Of a DNA stretch of 6,711 nucleotides, positions 1 to 6,076 are shown piece by piece. The translations under genes were made by a program, and so were the position numbers. A model generated the notes under the pieces. It had not been told where the DNA came from and made no database searches. It saw nothing but the letters and a program-made list of their open reading frames with translations. The stretch's first letter is position 1; each line of letters opens with the position of its first letter. Origin of the DNA: Clostridia bacterium (lineage in GTDB: Bacteria; Bacillota_A; Clostridia; Christensenellales; Aristaeellaceae); contig JAFXMP010000027.1 of NCBI GenBank assembly GCA_017530275.1, positions 1 to 6,711 on the forward strand. The letters are read 5' to 3'.

Positions 1-164
1 AGCATGCGCATCTGCATAGACGTTTGCAGCCTTCGGTATTCCTGGATCAGGGCCTTGATGCCAGCGTCAGCGTCAATTTCCTTCTTAAGCGCGCTGTATT
101 CTCTGTATTCCGGGGCTTCCTGAATCGCCTTGGCCAGTTCCCTGGCCGCTTCCATGGCCTGCAT
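1..164 (-). CDS. YlbF/YmcA family protein, N-terminal part (runs off left edge)
   Basis: Only the first 54 codons are in the window. The protein starts MQAMEAARELAKAIQEAPEY and continues as a charged, amphipathic helix rich in Glu, Lys, Ala and Leu. The segment EIDADAGIKALIQEYRRLQ resembles the conserved helix of the Com_YlbF family. In Bacillus, YlbF (RicF) works with YmcA and YaaT in the cytoplasm to influence RNase Y activity and Spo0A-dependent development. Whether this protein does the same is inference. The start at 164 is chosen because a GGGAGGG ribosome binding site (171-177) lies 6 nt upstream; Met4 is the only nearby alternative. The gene lies 68 nt after the histidine kinase, on the same strand, so it may belong to the same operon. 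The family call rests on remembered sequence pattern, not on a search. Confidence 0.75.
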   Translation of the reverse strand, partial: MQAMEAARELAKAIQEAPEYREYSALKKEIDADAGIKALIQEYRRLQTSMQMRM

Positions 165-192
165 AGTGTTCCCTCCCATGCATTCAACGATA

Positions 193-213
193 CGGAAAGA
201 AGGATTCTTCCCG
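193..213. repeat. Short perfect hairpin between kinase and ylbF-like gene
   Basis: A 9-bp stem (193-201 with 205-213, one G-U pair on the minus-strand RNA) encloses a 3-nt loop. On the plus strand it is followed by a T-rich run, TTTATTTTTCT (214-224), so it has the form of a Rho-independent terminator for plus-strand transcription. In the minus direction, the direction of all genes here, no T-run follows. There it could act as an RNA-stability hairpin or a processing site. It sits 20 nt past the kinase stop codon and 29 nt before the ylbF-like start. Confidence 0.45.
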
Positions 214-232
214 TTTATTTTTCTATAAATGT

Positions 233-1120
233 TCAGTTCTGGGCTTCTTCTTCCTTGGTGATCAGGGGTTTTGGTATAAAGCCCCGGAAAGCGGTGTATT
301 CCTCACAGCTTTCCACGGTCAGGTCACCCGCTGTGCCGCGCATGGTTTCACGGGCAATGTGCAGGCCCATGCCTCGACCCTCCCCTTTGCCGGAAAAGCC
401 GGGTTCGAAAATGGAGTTCAGCAGTTTTTCCGGAATGGCGGGGCCATTGTTTTTTACCTCAAAGGAAAAGCTCTTCACATCCTCGTTCAGGGTGATCAGC
501 AGCCGGGGAGAATCCCGGCCCTCCAATGCGTCCATAGCGTTGTCGATCAAGTTGCTCAGCACCCGGCACATTTCCCAGGCGGGCAGGGGCAGGTTATCCC
601 ACACCGCGTGCACAGCCAACTCTACATCGATGCCCCGCTGCTGCGCTTCGGCCATTTTCGCCCGAAGCAGGGCGTTCACCGGCGCGCAGGCGGTTTTCAG
701 CGCCTGGCTGACGGACTGGATATCCCCGTACACCTGCTCGATATAACGATTAGCCTCCTCATATTCCCGCATTTCGATCAGGCTGTATACCACCTGCAGG
801 TGGTTCAAAAAATCGTGGCGCTGCACCCGCATGGCTACGTTCAGATCACTCATTTGGGTAACTGTTTCGTCCAGTCCCCGGAGCTTAAAGGATAGCTTGC
901 CCGCCTTGTATGCTTCTGAAATATCCATCACCGCACCCCAGGACACCACCACTGCCAGCAACAGTACTACCATATCGCCCAAAGGGCCCTGGAGGGCAGA
1001 ATTAACGCCGTCGTTGAGGATATAAACTGCCAAAGCCACCACAGCCACGATTTGCAGGGCGTTGATAATAATGGAATATAAGGCTGCCTTGCGGATGTTC
1101 ACTTGGCGCTGAATTTTCAT
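233..1120 (-). CDS. Membrane-anchored Spo0B-type sensor histidine kinase
   Basis: The 295-residue protein has two predicted membrane helices near residues 13-35 and 46-65, with only a very short loop between them, so it has no obvious extracellular sensor domain. A Spo0B-type dimerisation/phosphoacceptor helix follows: RVQRHDFLNHLQVVYSLIE, with the likely phosphorylated histidine at 102. The GHKL ATPase domain looks intact: N-box LSNLIDNAMDAL (188-199), G1-like NNGPAIP (224-230), F-box IFEPGFSGK (237-245) and G2 GRGMGLHIA (248-256). It should autophosphorylate and pass phosphate to a response regulator, but no regulator gene is in the window. The start overlaps the sigma-factor stop (ATGA at 1117-1120). 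The nearest AAAGGAG lies 14 nt upstream, rather far, so translational coupling is likely. The architecture resembles DcuS/CitA-like and Spo0B-related kinases; the true signal and partner are unknown. Confidence 0.85.
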   Translation of the reverse strand: MKIQRQVNIRKAALYSIIINALQIVAVVALAVYILNDGVNSALQGPLGDMVVLLLAVVVSWGAVMDISEAYKAGKLSFKLRGLDETVTQMSDLNVAMRVQRHDFLNHLQVVYSLIEMREYEEANRYIEQVYGDIQSVSQALKTACAPVNALLRAKMAEAQQRGIDVELAVHAVWDNLPLPAWEMCRVLSNLIDNAMDALEGRDSPRLLITLNEDVKSFSFEVKNNGPAIPEKLLNSIFEPGFSGKGEGRGMGLHIARETMRGTAGDLTVESCEEYTAFRGFIPKPLITKEEEAQN

Positions 1121-1854
1121 GATTCCGAGTCCATCTCCTTTCGCAGGGCGGTCAGGATGCGTTTTTCCATGCGGGAAATCTGCATTTGGGTGCGGTTCAA
1201 GCGCACGGCGGTTTCCCGCTGGCTCAGCCGCAGAATAAAGCGCAGGTGCAAAAGCTCCTGTTCCGTTTCATTCAGGGTTTCCATGGCCCGGCGCAGGTCT
1301 TCCCGCTGCTCCGCCAAATCAAAGCTGGTTTCTCCAGCGGGCAAGCGGTCCGCAAGGGAGAAGCCGTCCTCATCCTGCTGATCCAGGGATACCACGGCAT
1401 TCGCCGTTTGCGCCGCCAGCGCGGAAAGCACCTGTTCCAGCGTCCAGCCCAAGACTTCAGCCAACTGCCGGGGGGCAGGTTCCTCATGGTGCAGGGCATA
1501 ATAAGCTTCTCTCGCCCGCGACATTTGGGTGGCCCGTTCCCGCAGGACACGGGGCGTTCGCAGCAGGCTTTCCTTATCCCGAAGGTGATTGCGCACCGCG
1601 CCGGTGACGGTGGGCGTCACATAGGTGGTGAATTTGTATCCCTTTTCCGGTTCAAAGCCCCGTAGGGCCTGCACGCAGGCCAAACAGGCGGTCTGGTACA
1701 GATCGTCGTATTCCCCGCCCCGAAAGGAAAACCGGCGTGCGATGAGGGCGCACAGGGGCAGGGACGCGTCCAGCGCTTCCTCCAGCCGCTTTTCCGTCCG
1801 CTCCCGTGCGTATAGGCATGCCAAATCATGCATCCGATGGGCGTCCATGGTCAT
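1117..1854 (-). CDS. RNA polymerase sigma factor, SigB/SigF/SigG type
   Basis: The 245-residue protein is a group 3 sigma-70 factor lacking region 1.1. Region 2 spans about residues 27-97, with the core-binding and promoter-melting part seen in DDLYQTACLACVQALRGFEP and KFTTYVTPTVTGAVRNHLRD. Region 3 lies near 112-150 (AYYALHHEEPAPRQLAEVLG). Region 4 spans about 190-241, with a helix-turn-helix in LSQRETAVRLNRTQMQISR. It would direct RNA polymerase to a dedicated promoter set, probably for stress or development. The start at 1854 overlaps the stop of the anti-sigma-like gene (ATGA, 1851-1854). No Shine-Dalgarno sequence is visible in the 16 nt upstream, so expression should depend on ribosomes finishing the upstream gene. 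The order anti-sigma then sigma matches rsbW-sigB and spoIIAB-sigF. It cannot be assigned to sigma B, F or G from the sequence alone. Confidence 0.9.
   Translation of the reverse strand: MTMDAHRMHDLACLYARERTEKRLEEALDASLPLCALIARRFSFRGGEYDDLYQTACLACVQALRGFEPEKGYKFTTYVTPTVTGAVRNHLRDKESLLRTPRVLRERATQMSRAREAYYALHHEEPAPRQLAEVLGWTLEQVLSALAAQTANAVVSLDQQDEDGFSLADRLPAGETSFDLAEQREDLRRAMETLNETEQELLHLRFILRLSQRETAVRLNRTQMQISRMEKRILTALRKEMDSES
1851..1854 (-). other. ATGA stop-start overlap, anti-sigma-like gene to sigma factor
   Basis: TGA (1853-1851) ends the anti-sigma-like gene and ATG (1854-1852) starts the sigma gene. The upstream bases, CTGCCCGCGAACGT, contain no ribosome binding site. Re-initiation by the terminating ribosome is therefore the most likely way the sigma factor is translated, tying its amount to that of its presumed antagonist. 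Confidence 0.8.
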
Positions 1855-2228
1855 ACGTTCGCGGGCAGGGTCATCCGTACACAGTGCACGCCCGCGTCGT
1901 CCCGGTCCAGCGCCACTTCCCGCACCAAGGTTTGAATGATCAGCCGGGCGATTTCAGGATCAGCCTTTTCTTCCTCCGGGCAGCGGGTGCGCTCCTGGGC
2001 GGTCAAGGTCACGTGCAGGCCGTCAGGCCGGGGTTCACACTTGAGCGTCAGGGTTTCGGCGGTAAAATCCTGGTGCAGCAGCAGATCACAGCTTTCCTCA
2101 ATGGCGGTATTTAAATCATCCATCACGTCCACAGGCACGTCAAACAGTGCGCTGACGCCGCTGGACGCCATGCGCAATACCAATACCCATTCTTCCCGGG
2201 CAGGAACCGTCAGCGTCATGGGCGTCAT
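1851..2228 (-). CDS. RsbW/SpoIIAB-like anti-sigma regulatory protein with degenerate ATPase motifs
   Basis: The 125-residue protein has the length and overall pattern of the HATPase_c anti-sigma family. LTVPAREEWVLVLR matches the usual first strand and helix, DVMDDLNTAIEESCDLLL (34-51) matches the N-box helix, and ARLIIQTLVREVALD (94-108) followed by GVHCVRMTL (113-121) matches the C-terminal helix and strand. The ATP-binding residues look lost: the N-box asparagine is replaced (ESCDLLL), no DxGxG motif follows the strand at 71-77, and the usual GxGL before the last helix is EIARLI. It may bind sigma without being a kinase. The start at 2228 overlaps the dnaE stop (ATGA), with GGTGG 7 nt upstream. 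A longer reading from 2324 would lie inside dnaE and is rejected. The family call rests mainly on pattern plus its place before a sigma gene. Confidence 0.72.
   Translation of the reverse strand: MTPMTLTVPAREEWVLVLRMASSGVSALFDVPVDVMDDLNTAIEESCDLLLHQDFTAETLTLKCEPRPDGLHVTLTAQERTRCPEEEKADPEIARLIIQTLVREVALDRDDAGVHCVRMTLPANV
2225..2228 (-). other. ATGA stop-start overlap, dnaE to anti-sigma-like gene
   Basis: The dnaE stop TGA (2227-2225) overlaps the ATG (2228-2226) of the next gene. AAGGTGGTGG lies just upstream, with its last GGTGG 7 nt from the ATG, so this junction has its own moderate ribosome binding site, unlike the next one. If ribosomes stop at the amber codons in dnaE, this site could still allow independent initiation. 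Confidence 0.75.
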
Positions 2229-5200
2229 ACTTTTTCCACCACCTTGATATTGGGATCGCCCACCAGATACAGCAGGGCAGAATGAGCGTCCCCGGCGTTT
2301 TTGACCCAGAAAGAACGAGGACACAACAGGGTGATCCCCTCGTCAGGCAGGTTGAAATACACGGGGATGTTTCCCGGCATGCTGGACAACAGCCTTTGTA
2401 CATCCGCCATCTGTGACCGTTTCAGGCGCACGTAAATTTTCGTTTTTGAATCTTTGGCGATTTGGGCGTCGGTGCGCGTATCCGGGACTTTTTCACCAGA
2501 GTTTTCCAGGGGTTCCACCGTGTCCGCCAGCAGCTTGATATCCTCTTCTTCCCGCACGGACAGACGGCCTGTCACCAGCACGGCCTGATCTTCATTAAGG
2601 CTCCGGCTGTATTTTTCGTACACCTTGGGAAACATCAGGCATTCCACCTGGCCAGTCTGGTCTTCCAAGGTGAAAAAGCCCATCATGCCGCCCTTGCGGG
2701 TCACCTTGCTGTGACTTTCCACGATGATACCGCCCATAGTCACACGCTTGCCGTCCTCGGACAGGCCCTGATCCGGCGAATCCGAAATCTCCTGCAAATA
2801 AGCGGTATTCACCGGCAGCTTTTCCAGGGCTTCCGCGTACTCGTCCAGGGGGTGAGCGGTGCAATAGACCCCCGTCATTTCCTTTTCCTGGGCCAGCAGT
2901 TCTTTCAAGGGATATTCCGGCAGCTCGGGATAGGTTTCCTTCGTCATCAAATCCTCGGCGGGCTGGCCGAAATCGAAGAAGGACACCTGGCCGGTCACGT
3001 TCTGCTTGCGCTGGCTGGCCTGGCTGTCCATGGCGCTTTCGTAAACGGATATACACTGGGCACGCTTGGCCCCCAGGCCGTCGAAACAGCCCGCCTTGAT
3101 CAGGCTTTCCACCGCCCGCTTGTTTACGTCCTCCCCCGCCACCCTTCGGCAGAAATCGAAGATATCCCGGAAGGGGCCGTGGTTGTACCGGTCCCGGACG
3201 ATGGCCTCCACAGCCTTCTCCCCCACGTTTTTCACCCCGCCCATGCCGAAGCGGATGCCCTGCTTGCCATCGTCCAAGGTGTCCACCGTGAAGGGACGGA
3301 AGGAGGAATTGATGTTCGGCGGCAGAATCGGGATATTCTTCTGCCTGCAATAATAGATGTAGGCGGCGATCTTGGCACTGTTGCCAGTGACGGAATTCAT
3401 CAGCGCGGCCATGAACTCGGCGGGATAATGGTATTTTAAGTACCCCGTCTGGAGGGCCACCACGGCGTAGCAGGCGGCATGGGGCTTGTTGAAGGCGTAG
3501 GAAGCGAAGGAGGTCATTTCGTCGAAGATGGATTCCGCCACCTCCGCCGATACGCCCTTGGAAACCGCGCCGGGAATGTGATCGTCCTCGGAGCCGTAAA
3601 CGAAATTCTTCCGCTCCTATGCCATGACGTCTGTTTTCTTTTTCGCCATGGCCCGGCGCACCAGATCGCTGCGGCCATAGGAATAGCCCGCCAGATCCCG
3701 CACGATCTGCATCGCCTGCTCCTGATACACTACGCAGCCGTAGGTCACGTCTAAGATAGGGGCCAGCAGGGGCGTTTTGTACTGCACCGTTTCCGGGTGC
3801 TGCTTGCCCCGGATGTATCGGGGAATGGATTCCATGGGGCCGGGGCGGTACAGGGAAATAGCGGCGATGATGTCCTCAAAGCTGCGGGGCCGCATGTTGG
3901 TGAGGAAGTTCCGCATGCCGCCGCCTTCCAACTGGAACACGCCGTCGGTGTCCCCGGCGCAGATCATATCGAACACCCCTTCGTCGTCCAGGGGAATGTC
4001 CTCGGGCTTTAGCTGAATGCCCCGCTGGGCGATCATGTCCAGCGTGTCCCGAATGACGGTCAGGGTGCGCAGGCCCAAAAAGTCCATTTTCAACAGGCCC
4101 AGCTTTTCGATGATGCCCATAGGAAACTGGGTGGTGATCACTTCGTCGTTCTTTTGAAGGGGCACGTATTTGACCGCTGGTTCTCTTGTGATCAGCACGC
4201 CGGCGGCATGGGTGGAGGCGTGGCGGGGCATACCCTCCAAGGTAAGGGCCGTGTCGATCAGGCGCTTTACCCGATCATCTGTCTCGTACATGTCCCGCAG
4301 TTCCTTGTTCTGGTCCATGGCCTTTTCGAGCGTCATGTCCAGGGCCATGGGCACGGCTTTGGCTACCTGGTCCACGTCGGCGTAGGAGTAGCCCAGCACA
4401 CGGCCCACGTCCCGCAGCACGCCGCGAGCCGCCATGGTGCCGAAGGTGATGATCTGGCACACGTGATCGTGGCCGTATTTCCTGGCCACATAATCGATGA
4501 CCTCCTGCCGGCGTTCATAGCAGAAATCCACGTCGATATCAGGCATGGATACCCGTTCGGGGTTCAGGAAGCGTTCAAACAGCAGCTAATATTTCAAGGG
4601 GTCCAGCATAGTGATATTCAGGCAGTAGGCCACGATGCTTCCCGCGCCGCTGCCGCGCCCCGGCCCTACCATGATGCCGTTGTCCTTGGCGTACTTGATG
4701 AAATCCCAGACGATGAGGAAATAATCCACATAGCCCATCCGTGTGATCACGGAAAGCTCGTATTCCAGCCGTTCCCTGGCAGTTTGGTCGTCCTTTTCGT
4801 AACGCTGGGCGAACCCTTCCTCGCACAGGCGGCGCAGCATGGAATCGGGCGTCTCCCCTTCCGGCACGTCGTACCGGGGCAGGTGGACGGTGTGGAAATC
4901 AAAATCCACCTTGCAGCGCTTGGCGATTTCCTCCGTGCGCTGAATGGCCTCGTCCAAACCGGGGAACAGGCCCCGCATCTCCTCCTCGGATTTCACGTAC
5001 AGCTCCTGGGTATGCTGCCGCATGCGGTTGTCATCCTCCAGGGTCTTGCCCATCTGGATGCACATGAGCACCTCCTGGGCGTCCGCGTCCTCCCGCCGGA
5101 GATAATGGCAGTCGTTGGTCGTTACCAGGGGCACGCCGGTTTTTTTGCTCATTTCGATCAGCCGTGGCAGCACCGTCTTTTCTTCCATGAGGCCGTGATC

Positions 5201-5719
5201 CATGAGCTCGATATAATAATGATCCGGGCCGAACAGCTCCGCCATCTCCCTGACGTATTTTTCGGCGTCGTTATACCTCTCCTCCAGCAGCATTTTGGGC
5301 AGATCGCCGGAAATGCAGGCGGACAGGCAGATCAGCCCCTCGTGGTGCTCCCTGATCAAATTATAATCCATCCGGGGGCGGTAATAAAAGCCCCGCGTGA
5401 AGGCCTCGCTGACCAGGTACATCAAATTCTGATAGCCCGTTTCATTTTCGCACAGCAAAATCAGGTGGCTGTATTCCCGGCTCAGCACCCGCATGTCCTC
5501 CATATCGGGGCATACGTAGGCTTCGCAGCCGATCACAGGATGGATGCCGGCGTCCTTGCAGGCCTGATAAAACTCCACCGCGCCGTAGAGCACGCCATGG
5601 TCGGTGATGGCGCAGGCGTCCATGCCCAGCTCCTTCACCCGCCGCACCAGTTTTTTGATGCGGCACGCGCCGTCCAGCAGGCTGTATTCCGTATGCAGAT
5701 GCAGATGCGCGAACGCCAT
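2225..5719 (-). CDS. dnaE: DNA polymerase III alpha subunit, interrupted by two in-frame TAG codons
   Basis: The frame holds 1164 codons before TGA, the normal length for bacterial DnaE. It encodes the replicative polymerase that extends DNA at the fork. The N-terminal PHP domain shows [13 protein letters not shown] (residues 5-17) and [10 protein letters not shown]. The palm holds PDIDVDF with catalytic Asp396 and Asp398, and KMDFLGL with Asp546. The fingers include RPGPM (626-630). A helix-hairpin-helix region follows, then an OB fold ([33 protein letters not shown]) and a C-terminal tail. TAG occurs at codons 378 (4586-4588) and 701 (3617-3619), both with homologous protein sequence continuing in the same frame on either side. 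Termination at the first would remove the whole active site. The start at 5719 is chosen over a GTG at 5740 because GGGAGG lies 7 nt upstream and the protein then begins [13 protein letters not shown], as in the family. Identity is certain; whether it makes full-length protein is not. Recoding, amber suppression, recent inactivation and sequence error remain possible. Confidence 0.93.
3617..3619 (-). other. Second in-frame amber codon (TAG) in dnaE, codon 701
   Basis: The coding strand reads AAA ACA GAC GTC ATG GCA TAG GAG CGG AAG AAT: KTDVMA, stop, ERKN. DnaE proteins normally run straight through here, with a charged or polar residue (Lys, Glu or Gln, from memory) at the TAG position. The frame then continues with [12 protein letters not shown] and, further on, [16 protein letters not shown], the well-conserved end of the fingers domain. 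No start codon with a proper ribosome binding site follows closely, so an independent downstream polypeptide is unlikely. Confidence 0.9.
4586..4588 (-). other. First in-frame amber codon (TAG) in dnaE, codon 378
   Basis: The coding strand reads GAC CCC TTG AAA TAT TAG CTG CTG TTT GAA: DPLKY, stop, LLFE. The following protein, [16 protein letters not shown], is one of the most conserved DnaE segments and leads into the catalytic PDIDVDF. The TAG position itself is variable in homologues (Asn, Gly, Asp, Gln and others, from memory). The base after the stop is C, which is known to favour readthrough of UAG in several systems. The next ATG (4546) has no ribosome binding site upstream. Confidence 0.9.
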
Positions 5720-5726
5720 GGCGCTT

Positions 5727-5732
5727 CCTCCC
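5727..5732 (-). promoter_or_regulatory. Ribosome binding site of dnaE
   Basis: GGGAGG lies 7 nt before the ATG at 5719, within AAAGGGAGGAAG. This spacing decides the start in favour of ATG at 5719 over the in-frame GTG at 5740, which would place the Shine-Dalgarno sequence inside the coding region. Confidence 0.85.
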
Positions 5733-5754
5733 TTTCCCACTTTTCCTGTTTGAC

Positions 5755-5783
5755 ATTATAGCGCAAAACCCCGTGAATGTAAA
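5755..5783 (-). promoter_or_regulatory. Sigma-A-type promoter of the dnaE operon
   Basis: A -35 box TTTACA (5778-5783) and a perfect -10 box TATAAT (5755-5760) are separated by exactly 17 nt. Transcription should start near 5747-5748, giving a leader of about 28 nt that contains the dnaE ribosome binding site. The promoter begins directly after the upstream terminator, so the dnaE operon should be transcribed independently of the transporter operon. It would also supply the anti-sigma, sigma and kinase genes downstream. Confidence 0.8.
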
Positions 5784-5785
5784 TG

Positions 5786-5832
5786 AAAAGCTCGTATGTG
5801 CCGGAGCGTTCAGCACTCCTGCGCATACGAGC
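5786..5832 (-). terminator. Rho-independent terminator after the small membrane protein gene
   Basis: On the minus strand, GCTCGTATG (5832-5824) pairs perfectly over 9 bp with CATACGAGC (5798-5790). Inside, GGAG pairs with CTCC around a loop. TTTT (5789-5786) follows, then CATTT, a short U-tract. The hairpin begins 25 nt past the TAA of the 71-residue gene. It most likely ends the ABC transporter transcript just before the dnaE promoter. The plus-strand reading has no T-run directly after the stem. Confidence 0.72.
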
Positions 5833-5857
5833 CCGTGCGGACGAAATTTTTGAAGTT

Positions 5858-6073
5858 TTACCGCAGCACGAAAAAGTAGCCAGCCAAAGAAACCAGGCCC
5901 AGCACCAGCAAAGCGGCGGGCAGAAAGACCAGCAGGGCGGACAGGATCATGGCCAGGGTGTCGTTTTTTTCCAGTTTATCCGCCAGGTTTTCATCCTCAA
6001 AAGCCAGTTCCTTGCCCTGCTGCTTTTCCCGCAGTTGGTTCATCGCCTTGTCATACCGGCCGCGAAACATCAT
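5858..6073 (-). CDS. Small membrane protein, unknown function
   Basis: This 71-residue protein has a charged N-terminal half (MMFRGRYDKAMNQLREKQQ, then an acidic stretch AFEDENLADKLEKND). A continuous hydrophobic segment of about 32 residues follows to the C-terminus (TLAMILSALLVFLPAALLVL onward, residues 39-70), ending in a single Arg. The segment fits one long membrane helix or a tight two-helix hairpin around Pro52. I do not recognise a family. GGAGG lies 8 nt before ATG 6073, inside the last codons of the transporter ATPase gene, whose stop is only 3 nt upstream, so the two are co-transcribed and probably coupled. A second ATG directly follows the first; either may be used. It ends with TAA and is followed by a terminator. 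A role next to the transporter is possible but unproven. Confidence 0.75.
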   Translation of the reverse strand: MMFRGRYDKAMNQLREKQQGKELAFEDENLADKLEKNDTLAMILSALLVFLPAALLVLGLVSLAGYFFVLR

Positions 6074-6076
6074 GGG

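Noticed and set aside
24..746. Plus-strand open frame of 240 codons
   Set aside because: It is antisense to the kinase gene and the ylbF-like start, and its Ser/Arg-rich translation matches no family I know.
2229..2324. Longer anti-sigma-like protein starting at 2324
   Set aside because: The added 32 residues lie inside the dnaE coding end, look like an out-of-frame translation, and the ATG at 2228 has both a ribosome binding site and the ATGA overlap.
2462..3439. Plus-strand open frame (325 codons) opposite the 3' part of dnaE
   Set aside because: Same reasons: antisense shadow, low-complexity His/Gly-rich translation, no family resemblance.
3617..4588. dnaE as three separate split genes
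   Set aside because: The pieces meet exactly at the TAG codons with no intervening sequence, the possible internal starts (4546, 3541) lack ribosome binding sites, and conserved residues fall between each TAG and the next start.
3617..4588. Intein, intron or insertion causing the dnaE breaks
   Set aside because: No extra residues are present at either break; homologous protein sequence is continuous on both sides, with one codon replaced.
4154..5761. Long plus-strand open frame (535 codons) opposite the first half of dnaE
   Set aside because: It lies wholly antisense to a clearly conserved gene, has a His/Gln/Val-rich composition with no recognisable domain, and such frames arise from codon bias in GC-rich genes.
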